24,189 nucleotides of DNA from Saccoglossus kowalevskii (taxonomy: Eukaryota > Hemichordata > Enteropneusta > Harrimaniidae). The stretch is taken from assembly GCF_000003605.2 (NCBI RefSeq), contig NW_003107098.1:95711-119899 (forward strand). Direction: 5' to 3'. A program made the translations under genes and the position numbers. This document shows, piece by piece, positions 21,801-24,189 of this stretch (positions within the stretch are counted from its first letter, which is position 1; every line of letters begins with the position of its first letter). The notes beneath the pieces were generated by a model. The model saw only the letters and a program-made list of their open reading frames with translations, was not told the origin of the DNA and did no database searches.

Positions 21801-24089
21801 TTGTAGACTTCCAAATCCCATGAACATTTGTTGACATCTAAATCCCATGAACATTTGTTGATATCCAATTCCCATGAACATTTGTTGACATCCAAATCCC
21901 AAAAACATTTGTTGACATCCAAATTCCATGAACATTTGTTGACATCCAAATCCCATGAACATTTGTTGACATCCAAATCCCATGAACATTTGTAGACTTC
22001 CAAATCCCATGAACATTTGTTGACATTTAAATCCCATGAACATTTGTTGACATCCAAATCCCATGAACATTTGTTGACATCCAAATCCCATGAACATTTG
22101 TTGACATTCAAATCCATGAACATTTGTTGACATCCAAATCCCATGAACATTTGTTGACATCCAAATCCATGAACATTTGTTGACATCCAAATCCCATGAA
22201 CATTTGTTGACATCCAAATCCCATGAACATTTGTTGACATCCAAATCCCATGAACATTTGTTGACATCCAAATCCATGAACATTTGTTGACATCCAAATC
22301 CCATGAACATTTGTTGATATCTAAATCCCATGAACATTTGTAGACTTCCAAATCCCATGAACATTTGTTGACATCCAAATCCCATGAATATTTGTTGATA
22401 TCTAAATCCCATGAACATTTGTAGACTTCCAAATCCCATGAATATTTGTTGACATCCAAATCCCATGAATATTTGTTGACATCCAAATCCCATGAACATT
22501 TGTTGACATCCAAATCTCATGAACATTTGTTGACATCCAAATCCCATGAACATTTGTTGACTTCCAAATCCCATGAACATTTGTTGACTTCCAAATCCCA
22601 TGAACATTTGTTGACATCTAAATCCCATGAACATTTGTCAACATCCAAATCCCATGAACATTTGTTGACATCCAAATGCCATGAACATTTGTTGACATCC
22701 AAATCCCATGAACATTTGTAGACTTCCAAATCCCATGAACATTTGTAGACTTCCAAATCCCATGAACATTTGTTGACATCCAAATCCCATGAATATTTGT
22801 TGACATCCAAATCCCATGAACATTTGTTGACATCCAAATCTCATGAACATTTGTTGACATCCAAATCCCATGAACATTTGTTGACATCCAAATCCCATGA
22901 ACATTTGTAGACATCCAAATCCCATGAACATTTGTAGACTTCCAAATCCCATGCATCCTGCAGCTACTGACATAAGTTTTACAAATGTATTTATTTACTT
23001 GTGTCTGTTCTCCATGTTTGTATGAACCTGTATCATACCATGTAACCCCGAATGGAGTGTAACTATATGTTATCTTCATTATTCCCAGCAATACAACTCT
23101 GCCTCCCAACCAACCCTTGCCTGAATGGTGCTACATGTAGTAACTTCCAGGTTTACTATACATGCCAGTGTGTACCTGGATTTACAGGTAACCAGTGCGA
23201 AAACGGTGAGTGTTAATTGTCCCATAATCATGTAACTTACCAGATTCTATTAATTGTTATTTCCAAAATTGGTAACCAAATAGGAACTTCTTGTAATTAT
23301 TACTTTTGCTTTGTACTCTTTTGCACATAGAAATTGATCTGTGTTCACCTGTCAATCCCTGTATGAATAGTGGCACATGTACCAATTACAGAACTTCTTA
23401 TACATGTACCTGTTTACCTGGATGGACAGGAGTAAACTGTGATACAGGTAAGTTTTCTTCCTTGATTCCACTGTTGTGGAGATATGTGCTGCAGAATAGT
23501 TTTAGATGTGTGGTTGCATGGATATCATGCATGCAGCAATGTTGATCTCGTAAGATTGATCAACATTAATACTAATTTGATCATCAGGAATATACTTTTA
23601 GCAAAACTGAGTTTCATGTACAACTGGTTTGAAAATTTACTCTTATCTTGGGTGTGCATGTGAGTGTAAGGTAACCCAAATCTATTGTGATAAGGCCTTT
23701 GAAATATTGGGTACAGGCGATGAATTATCTATAAATAGTTTAATTATAAAGTTAAAGCGGGGGAGTCATCACCTGTGCATGCATCAGATGGCCATAGCGT
23801 GTCATTGTTTACAAACATGCGTCTACCCAAGAGCCTTTGCGTTTTTATCGTGTGGTGTTATTGTTGCTTGGGACTCAATTCCCATGTGTGCGCAGTTGAC
23901 GCCCCTCTCGCATCAATATTTTGACATTCCTACAAAATGTGTTTAATACAATATACACATTTAATATATTTCCAGCTATCAACCAATGCCAACCTGATCC
24001 GTGTTTGAACAATGGCGGGTGTAATAATTTCCAGACCTACTATGAGTGTGTGTGTCTGTCAGGATATGGAGGTGATAACTGTGAGGTCG
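3748..24089 (+). CDS. Gene B: fibropellin-like secreted multi-EGF/CUB protein (3' incomplete)
   Basis: I model 31 exons: signal peptide (3748-3874), EGF (6241), CUB (6738), truncated EGF (7233), then 27 complete EGF exons ending at 24089. All introns are phase 1 and GT-AG. The exons sum to 3748 nt, 1249 codons plus one base, and no junction codon is a stop. The order signal-EGF-CUB-EGF array is that of sea urchin fibropellins (apical extracellular matrix proteins), which end in an avidin-like domain that would lie beyond this window. Expected role: a large secreted matrix or adhesion protein. EGF modules are mostly 38 residues with C-x4-C-x5-C-x8-C-x-C-x8-C spacing. Of the 27, 17 carry the C2-x4-[ST]-C3 O-fucose sequon and several the C1-x-S-x-[PA]-C2 O-glucose sequon. 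Most keep the C-x-[DN]-x4-[YF]-x-C hydroxylation motif. The gene continues to the right; the last visible donor is at 24090. Confidence 0.8.
3875..6240. other. Long first intron of gene B
   Basis: 2366 nt of AT-rich DNA bounded by GTGATG and TTCTTCTCAG. I see no exon-like open frame with a domain. It contains the dispersed repeat at 4497-4590. ORF 4661-4855 has no recognisable features. Confidence 0.5.
4497..4590. repeat. Dispersed repeat, related to 18535-18731
   Basis: TACTGTAAATGCATTAATTA followed by TTCACTGGGG and then an AAAATCCGCTAAAT segment. The same blocks occur at 18535-18620, and the left end is the reverse complement of the element's right end there (CATTTTACAGTA). The right side is degraded. 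Confidence 0.5.
6241..6357 (+). CDS. EGF-like exon B1 (before CUB)
   Basis: Acceptor TTCTTCTCAG, donor T|GTAAGT. Six cysteines spaced C-x4-C-x5-C-x10-C-x-C-x8-C with DPCQNG and GWHGQDC motifs. The C3-C4 loop ([10 protein letters not shown]) is two residues longer than in the array EGFs. There is no O-fucose sequon (Ile before C3). Fibropellins likewise have one EGF before the CUB. Confidence 0.85.
6358..6737. other. Intron with poly-G tract
   Basis: No exon seen. It holds a poly-G run (about 6493-6502) and poly-A/T tracts. The open frame from 6518 is only the intronic extension upstream of the CUB acceptor. Confidence 0.6.
6738..7079 (+). CDS. CUB domain exon
   Basis: A single 342-nt exon; acceptor TTTATTTTTAG, donor G|GTTAGT, phase 1-1. 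It reads QGCG, then [12 protein letters not shown], the classic CUB start (SPNYP), [38 protein letters not shown] and finally [11 protein letters not shown] domains are about 110 residues and this matches. Only two cysteines are present (GCG and FCV, the C1-C2 pair); the usual second disulfide pair is absent, since the stretch between DSVEIGVG and the end holds no Cys. The acidic residues after F-N-E and D-V-E-L-D-K-D could take part in calcium binding. Confidence 0.9.
7233..7310 (+). CDS. Truncated (four-cysteine) EGF exon
   Basis: 78 nt; acceptor TTTTGCCAATAG, donor G|GTAAGT, phase 1-1. Spacing is C-x4-C-x5-C-x8-C and then Val-Gly and the donor: C5, C6 and the GWTG segment are missing. It starts DGNEC and ends SYTCVG. 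C1-C3 and C2-C4 could still pair. Reading through the donor meets TAA within four codons, so the truncation is real unless an unrecognised donor exists. C1-x-S-x-P-C2 (CLSNPC) is an O-glucose sequon. Confidence 0.7.
7539..7652 (+). CDS. EGF exon 1 of array (calcium-binding type)
   Basis: Acceptor GGTTATCCAG, donor T|GTAAGT. It starts DINEC and has [10 protein letters not shown], fitting the calcium-binding consensus [DN]-x-[DN]-E-C ... C-x-[DN]-x4-[YF]-x-C. It has an O-glucose sequon (CSSNPC) and an O-fucose sequon (CLNGGTC). The W-T-G before C6 is conserved. Confidence 0.9.
7811..7924 (+). CDS. EGF exon 2 of array
   Basis: Acceptor CTTGCATTAG, donor CAAG|GTATGT. Six cysteines in standard spacing; O-glucose (CNSNPC) and O-fucose (CLNAATC) sequons. 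NAATC in place of the usual NG[AG]TC is shared only with the fossil exon at 11212. Confidence 0.9.
8036..8149 (+). CDS. EGF exon 3 of array
   Basis: Acceptor TGTTACAG, donor CAAG|GTGAGA. INLC start, O-fucose sequon (CKNGATC), C-x-N-x4-Y-x-C hydroxylation motif, GYTG before C6. Confidence 0.9.
8243..8356 (+). CDS. EGF exon 4 of array
   Basis: Acceptor TTGTATTCAG, donor CAC|GTGAGT. EINLC start, O-fucose sequon (CNNGGTC), hydroxylation-type C-x-N-x4-F-x-C, GWVG before C6. Confidence 0.9.
8357..8827. other. Intron, nothing recognised
   Basis: AT-rich 471-nt intron bounded by GTGAGT and TTTTTCAG; no repeat or exon-like signal seen. Confidence 0.6.
8828..8941 (+). CDS. EGF exon 5 of array
   Basis: Acceptor GTTTTTCAG, donor ACTC|GTAAGT. 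DDKC start, O-fucose sequon (CLNGATC), hydroxylation motif, GWTGTNC. Confidence 0.9.
9241..9354 (+). CDS. EGF exon 6 of array
   Basis: Acceptor TTGTATCGTAG, donor CAAG|GTATGT. VNPC start; O-glucose sequon (CNSNPC). The O-fucose site is lost (CRNGAEC has Glu). [10 protein letters not shown] fits the hydroxylation consensus; GWTGPTC. Confidence 0.9.
9355..10559. other. Intron holding a small MITE
   Basis: 1205-nt intron. The recognisable content is the TTAA-type element at 10280-10404. The rest is AT-rich with no exon-like signal. Confidence 0.6.
10280..10404. mobile_element. Short TTAA-type MITE (about 125 bp)
   Basis: Left end AGGGCGGCAGTCGTCGTGC. The right end, read on the minus strand, is AGCGCGGTGGTCGTCGCGC, giving imperfect terminal inverted repeats. 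It is flanked by TTCA (10276-10279, a decayed TTAA) and TTAA (10405-10408). The termini match the larger element at 15336-15622. There is no coding capacity, so it is non-autonomous. TTAA duplication is typical of piggyBac-type transposases, but the family is not proven. Confidence 0.7.
10560..10673 (+). CDS. EGF exon 7 of array
   Basis: Acceptor TGTTTTGCAG, donor ATAG|GTAATT. INLC start, O-fucose sequon (CQNGGTC), hydroxylation-type [17 protein letters not shown]. Confidence 0.9.
   Translation, partial: RLICVSLLPVKMVGLAGTIKFSTCVTAQLVGWATTVI
10759..10869 (+). CDS. EGF exon 8 of array (one residue short)
   Basis: Acceptor ATTTTACAG, donor AATG|GTAAGT. 111 nt, one codon shorter than its neighbours, because C2-C3 is CVNGYC (x4 instead of x5). 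That also removes the O-fucose sequon. Otherwise standard, GWTGTHC. Confidence 0.88.
11245..11401. mobile_element. 157-bp TTAA MITE inserted in EGF exon
   Basis: Begins AGCGGGGGAG, ends CCCTCCCGCT, and is flanked on both sides by TTAA (11241-11244, 11402-11405). The interior 11255-11335 is unresolved (81 N). The right arm matches the element at 23756-23912, including TGGGACTC and TGCGCAG ... TGACG blocks, and both span 157 bp as given (the length of the N run may be an estimate). Confidence 0.85.
11255..11335. other. Assembly gap (81 N)
   Basis: The run of N lies wholly inside the MITE, probably because the element's inverted-repeat or multicopy sequence was not resolved. Confidence 0.95.
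11786..11899 (+). CDS. EGF exon 9 of array
   Basis: Acceptor CTTTATTGTAG, donor ATAC|GTAAGT. IDLC start, O-glucose sequon (CLSNPC), no O-fucose site (CQNNGYC). The usual GWTG is GWTS, so the conserved glycine before C6 is lost. Confidence 0.9.
11933..12396 (+). mobile_element. 3' end fragment of a LINE (non-LTR retrotransposon)
   Basis: An open frame ending at 12169 contains [17 protein letters not shown] followed by a tyrosine-rich YYYTLR segment, resembling the C-H-C tail after the reverse transcriptase domain of many invertebrate LINE ORF2 proteins (zf-RVT-like). It is followed by an untranslated, T-rich stretch and an end AATAAAGATTATTATT (about 12380-12395), typical of a LINE tail. Only this 3' piece is present, so it is 5'-truncated and inactive. 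It starts about 30 nt after the donor of the preceding exon. Confidence 0.6.
12417..12533 (+). CDS. EGF exon 10 of array (117 nt)
   Basis: Acceptor CTTCTACAG, donor ATTG|GTGAGT. C1-C2 spacing is x5 (CAPVNPC) instead of x4, as in the exons at 23089 and 23331. No O-fucose site (CNNGGVC). GWTGTDC. Confidence 0.9.
12648..12761 (+). CDS. EGF exon 11 of array
   Basis: Acceptor TTTTCAACAG, donor GTCG|GTAGGA. VDAC start, no O-fucose site (CMNGGVC), hydroxylation motif [17 protein letters not shown]. Confidence 0.9.
12877..12990 (+). CDS. EGF exon 12 of array (calcium-binding type)
   Basis: Acceptor TTTTGTTGCAG, donor ACCG|GTATGA. DVDEC start with [10 protein letters not shown] fits calcium-binding EGF. 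O-glucose sequon (CSSRPC). No O-fucose site (CQNGAFC). Confidence 0.9.
13097..13210 (+). CDS. EGF exon 13 of array
   Basis: Acceptor TCTGATTCAG, donor ACAT|GTAAGT. IDTC start, O-fucose sequon (CMNGATC), GYTGQRC. One of three EGF exons ending in T, which limits its possible splice partners. Confidence 0.9.
13410..13523 (+). CDS. EGF exon 14 of array
   Basis: Acceptor CCATCCTTAG, donor CAAG|GTGAGT. The junction codon T|AT gives Tyr, so it starts YMDAC rather than a calcium-binding DxDEC. O-fucose sequon (CVNGATC), GWTGSTC. Confidence 0.9.
13610..13723 (+). CDS. EGF exon 15 of array (calcium-binding type)
   Basis: Acceptor TTTTTCCAAG, donor ATTG|GTGAGT; the preceding intron is only 86 nt. DINEC start and [10 protein letters not shown] fit calcium binding. 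O-glucose sequon (CASAPC), no O-fucose site (CQNGAIC). Confidence 0.9.
13724..14133. other. Intron, nothing recognised
   Basis: 410-nt AT-rich intron; a short direct repeat (GACAGCATTTC twice, near 13882 and 13911) is the only structure noted. Confidence 0.6.
14134..14247 (+). CDS. EGF exon 16 of array
   Basis: Acceptor AATTTCACAG, donor ACAG|GTACAA. IDMC start, O-fucose sequon (CLNGATC), [10 protein letters not shown] nearly identical to the exon at 8036, GWDGDNC. Confidence 0.9.
14345..14458 (+). CDS. EGF exon 17 of array
   Basis: Acceptor TTGTTTTTCAG, donor GTTG|GTAGGA; short 97-nt intron before it. ELNAC start, no O-fucose site (CQNGARC), hydroxylation motif, GWVGINC. Confidence 0.9.
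14459..15086. other. Intron, nothing recognised
   Basis: 628 nt, strongly AT-rich in its middle; no exon or repeat seen. Confidence 0.6.
15087..15200 (+). CDS. EGF exon 18 of array (calcium-binding type)
   Basis: Acceptor GGCATGTAG, donor ACAG|GTAAAA. EINEC start with [10 protein letters not shown]; the first residue is Glu instead of Asp/Asn, so calcium affinity is uncertain. O-glucose (CDSNPC) and O-fucose (CQNSATC) sequons. Confidence 0.9.
15201..16201. other. Intron holding a 287-bp MITE
   Basis: 1001-nt intron. The recognisable content is the TTAA element at 15336-15622; the rest is AT-rich with no exon signal. Confidence 0.6.
15336..15622. mobile_element. 287-bp TTAA-type MITE
   Basis: Left end AGAGCGGTAGTCGTCGCGC. 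The right end, read on the minus strand, is AGGGAGGTAGTCGTCGCGC; the inverted repeats extend about 28 bp. Flanked by TTAA at 15332-15335 and 15623-15626. The small ORF inside (15463 on) has no homology I recognise. Same terminal motif as 10280-10404 but a different interior. Confidence 0.8.
16202..16315 (+). CDS. EGF exon 19 of array
   Basis: Acceptor TTGATTTTAG, donor ACAG|GTAAGG. IDLC start, O-fucose sequon (CQNGGTC), hydroxylation motif [17 protein letters not shown]. Confidence 0.9.
16316..17574. other. Intron with promoter-like island
   Basis: 1259-nt intron. It contains a G-rich tract (about 16497-16514), an octamer-like ATTTGCAT (16549-16556), and a CpG-richer island around 16940-17300 described separately. 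No EGF exon. Confidence 0.5.
17045..17175 (+). promoter_or_regulatory. Intronic promoter-like island (YY1-like and CATGATGGGA motifs)
   Basis: GCAATGCATGATGGGA is followed about 45 nt later by CAAAATGGCGACC, which resembles the YY1 consensus (AAnATGGCGGC) often found at start codons of housekeeping genes. From that ATG (17117) a 20-codon frame ends at a donor-like G|GTAACG (17176). It may be an alternative promoter, a nested or captured first exon, or chance. Confidence 0.25.
17575..17688 (+). CDS. EGF exon 20 of array
   Basis: Acceptor TATTTTTTCAG, donor TTAG|GTAATG. EMNPC start, O-fucose sequon (CQNGGTC), Tyr-rich C3-C4 loop (HNYYNYYT). The conserved GWTG is replaced by AFAG. Confidence 0.9.
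17689..18784. other. Intron with dispersed repeat at its 3' end
   Basis: 1096 nt, very AT-rich; contains the repeat at 18535-18731 and the short hairpin next to it. ORF 18258-18449 shows no recognised features. Confidence 0.6.
18535..18731. repeat. Foldback/MITE-like dispersed repeat
   Basis: The left end ACTGGAAAAGGATTAATTA resembles the repeat at 4497. ACTGGGTTTTAATTTTGC (18558-18575) is inverted as GCGCTAAATTAAAACCCAGT (18597-18616), and AAACCCAGTG recurs at 18701. The right end CATTTTACAGTA (about 18720-18731) mirrors the TACTGTAAATG start at 4497, so this looks like a terminal-inverted-repeat family. Confidence 0.5.
18785..18898 (+). CDS. EGF exon 21 of array (calcium-binding type)
   Basis: Acceptor CCTCTTGTCAG, donor ATTG|GTGAGT. 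DYNEC start and [10 protein letters not shown] fit calcium binding. O-glucose (CTSNPC) and O-fucose (CENGGSC) sequons. GWKGLNC. Confidence 0.9.
18899..19334. other. Intron, nothing recognised
   Basis: 436 nt; the open frame from 19106 is an intronic extension into the next exon. Confidence 0.6.
19335..19448 (+). CDS. EGF exon 22 of array
   Basis: Acceptor TGTATTTGTAG, donor ATTC|GTAAGT. EIDLC start, no O-fucose site (CQNGAVC), [17 protein letters not shown]. Very similar to the exon at 23331. Confidence 0.9.
19449..19815. other. Intron, nothing recognised
   Basis: 367 nt AT-rich intron between GTAAGT and TTCTTCCAG. Confidence 0.6.
19816..19929 (+). CDS. EGF exon 23 of array
   Basis: Acceptor TTTCTTCCAG, donor ACGG|GTAAGA. 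AIDVC-type start with Pro at the junction (C|CA). O-glucose (CESSPC) and O-fucose (CQNGATC) sequons. GFVGTHC. Confidence 0.9.
20194..20314. repeat. About 120-bp near-perfect palindrome (foldback)
   Basis: The left arm starts AATGTTTTGCGTAGCTT and runs through AAGGGAAGGTA to TGGTACA. The right arm is its near reverse complement, from TGTACCA through TACCTTCTCCCTTTA to AAGCTTCGCAAACATT. The centre TATATTAATATTAATATA is itself a perfect palindrome. It could be a foldback element or a hairpin-forming MITE. Confidence 0.8.
20410..20451. repeat. 21-bp tandem duplication
   Basis: Two copies of CAACTATATTAAAA[GT]TTAAT[TC], lying side by side. Confidence 0.8.
20722..20835 (+). CDS. EGF exon 24 of array (calcium-binding type)
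   Basis: Acceptor TATAATTGTAG, donor ATTG|GTAGGT. EVNEC start and [10 protein letters not shown]; Glu at the first ligand position. O-glucose (CSSGPC) and O-fucose (CKNGATC) sequons. GWIGNNC. Confidence 0.9.
20847..21413 (-). mobile_element. LTR-like segment (retrotransposon remnant), candidate
   Basis: Read on the minus strand it starts TGTCGTAACA and ends CCCTAGGGACA, fitting TG...CA. It is preceded by purine-rich CCAGGTGAGGG (polypurine-tract-like) and carries AATAAA (plus-strand TTTATT at 20969-20974) in a plausible position. TGGGGGCTCGT (plus 20910-20920 as ACGAGCCCCCA) matches the start of a tRNA-Pro primer-binding site, which would instead place the LTR end near 20930. No matching target duplication was found at the outer ends. 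Confidence 0.3.
21538..22953. repeat. 27-bp minisatellite, about 52 copies, with higher-order repeats
   Basis: The unit holds CATTTGTTGACATCC, then AAATCCCATGAA, 27 bp. Recurrent variants: TGTAGACTTCC, TTGATATCC, TGAATATTTG, CAATTCCCATG, CCCAAAAACA. A seven-unit block of 189 bp at 21649-21837 is repeated immediately at 21838-22026 without visible change. A CAAATCTCAT-marked block recurs 324 bp apart (12 units; 22511 and 22835). Three units near 22113, 22165 and 22275 are 26 bp. The unit lacks stop codons in all three minus-strand frames, which explains the long ORFs. Confidence 0.95.
23089..23205 (+). CDS. EGF exon 25 of array (117 nt)
   Basis: Acceptor TTATTCCCAG, donor AACG|GTGAGT. C1-C2 spacing x5 (CLPTNPC). 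O-fucose sequon (CLNGATC), hydroxylation motif [17 protein letters not shown]. Confidence 0.9.
23331..23447 (+). CDS. EGF exon 26 of array (117 nt)
   Basis: Acceptor TTTGCACATAG, donor ACAG|GTAAGT. C1-C2 spacing x5 (CSPVNPC). O-fucose sequon (CMNSGTC), [17 protein letters not shown]. Confidence 0.9.
23448..23975. other. Intron with hairpin and MITE
   Basis: 528 nt. Contains a 10-bp perfect inverted repeat (AATGTTGATC 23538-23547, GATCAACATT 23558-23567) and the MITE at 23756-23912. The ORF at 23629-23946 is an artefact crossing the MITE. Confidence 0.6.
23756..23912. mobile_element. 157-bp TTAA MITE, second copy
   Basis: Left end AGCGGGGGAGTCATCACCT; the right end, read on the minus strand, is TGCGAGAGGGGCGTCAACT. 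Flanked by TTAA (23752-23755) and TCAA (23913-23916, one mismatch; its first T is shared with the ATCAA context). Same left ten bases and a similar right arm as the element inside the fossil EGF exon at 11245-11401. Non-coding. Confidence 0.75.
23976..24089 (+). CDS. EGF exon 27 of array (last visible)
   Basis: Acceptor TATTTCCAG, donor GTCG|GTAAGT at 24090. INQC start, no O-fucose site (CLNNGGC), [17 protein letters not shown]. The strong donor and phase 1 end show that the gene continues beyond the window. Confidence 0.9.
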
Positions 24090-24189
24090 GTAAGTAAATA
24101 ATTCCCTGAATTCATATCTTAAGGAAGATAATACAAAGAAATGATAATTTATATAGATGGTAGCAAACATAACATGAAAACAATTTAAG

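Larger units (their letters stand above)
20836..23088. other. Long intron with LTR-like segment and minisatellite
   Basis: 2253 nt. The left part is the LTR-like segment (20847-21413), then about 120 nt of unique DNA, then the 27-bp minisatellite (21538-22953). The remaining 135 nt lead to the acceptor CCCAG. No EGF exon is present. Confidence 0.6.

Noticed and set aside
21407-22837. Long minus-strand ORFs (368, 357 and 163 residues) with nine-residue repeats such as DVNKCSWDL
   Set aside because: The 27-bp unit has no stop in any minus-strand frame, and the ORFs slip between frames at the 26-bp units. They reflect a minisatellite, not a selected protein.
21538-22953. CRISPR array
   Set aside because: The units are contiguous with no unique spacers, and the DNA is plainly eukaryotic.
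23538-23567. Perfect 10-bp inverted repeat as a bacterial-type terminator
   Set aside because: Eukaryotic intron context and no T-run; noted only as a hairpin.

Overview
The window is eukaryotic genomic DNA from an animal. It is AT-rich and intron-dense. The coding sequence is cut into small exons with GT-AG introns, nearly all in phase 1, and each exon carries one extracellular module. There are no operons or ribosome binding sites. Introns hold MITEs, a LINE tail, an LTR-like segment and a large minisatellite. The architecture (signal peptide, EGF, CUB, long EGF array) matches the fibropellin family of sea urchins and related multi-EGF proteins of marine invertebrates. I therefore infer a marine invertebrate, but cannot name the phylum from sequence alone.

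Layout. (1) Positions 1 to about 2355 hold the 3' part of an upstream gene, gene A: an EGF exon cut by the window start, a decayed duplicate of it (434-510), and two exons (1078-1244, 1367-1481). Those two together encode a ten-cysteine three-finger domain of the TGF-beta/BMP type I receptor ectodomain class, followed by a Thr/Pro-rich tail. A candidate terminal exon follows (1773 on; AATAAA at 2334). (2) About 2690-3747 is CpG-richer intergenic DNA with a TATA box and a possible tRNA-derived relic, probably the promoter region of gene B. (3) 3748-24089 is gene B on the + strand: a signal-peptide exon (3748-3874), one EGF exon, a single-exon CUB domain, a truncated four-cysteine EGF exon, then 27 complete EGF exons, mostly exactly 114 nt. 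The modelled exons sum to 3748 nt, at least 1249 residues, with no stop codon at any splice junction. The gene runs off the right edge, so the C-terminus (an avidin-like domain in sea urchin fibropellins) is not visible.

Gene B should encode a large secreted matrix protein. Many EGF modules carry Notch-type O-fucose and O-glucose sequons and Asn/Asp beta-hydroxylation motifs, and about six are calcium-binding type. One EGF exon (11212-11492) is dead: it has a lost acceptor, a 157-bp TTAA-flanked MITE inserted in it, a frameshift and a stop codon. A second 157-bp copy of that MITE lies at 23756-23912, and two relatives with similar termini lie at 10280-10404 and 15336-15622.

Most noteworthy: the EGF plus activin-receptor-type three-finger module combination in gene A; the fossil EGF exon; the four-cysteine EGF exon after the CUB; the 27-bp minisatellite with 189-bp higher-order repeats (21538-22953); an LTR-like segment next to it; and a promoter-like island inside an intron (about 17045-17175).
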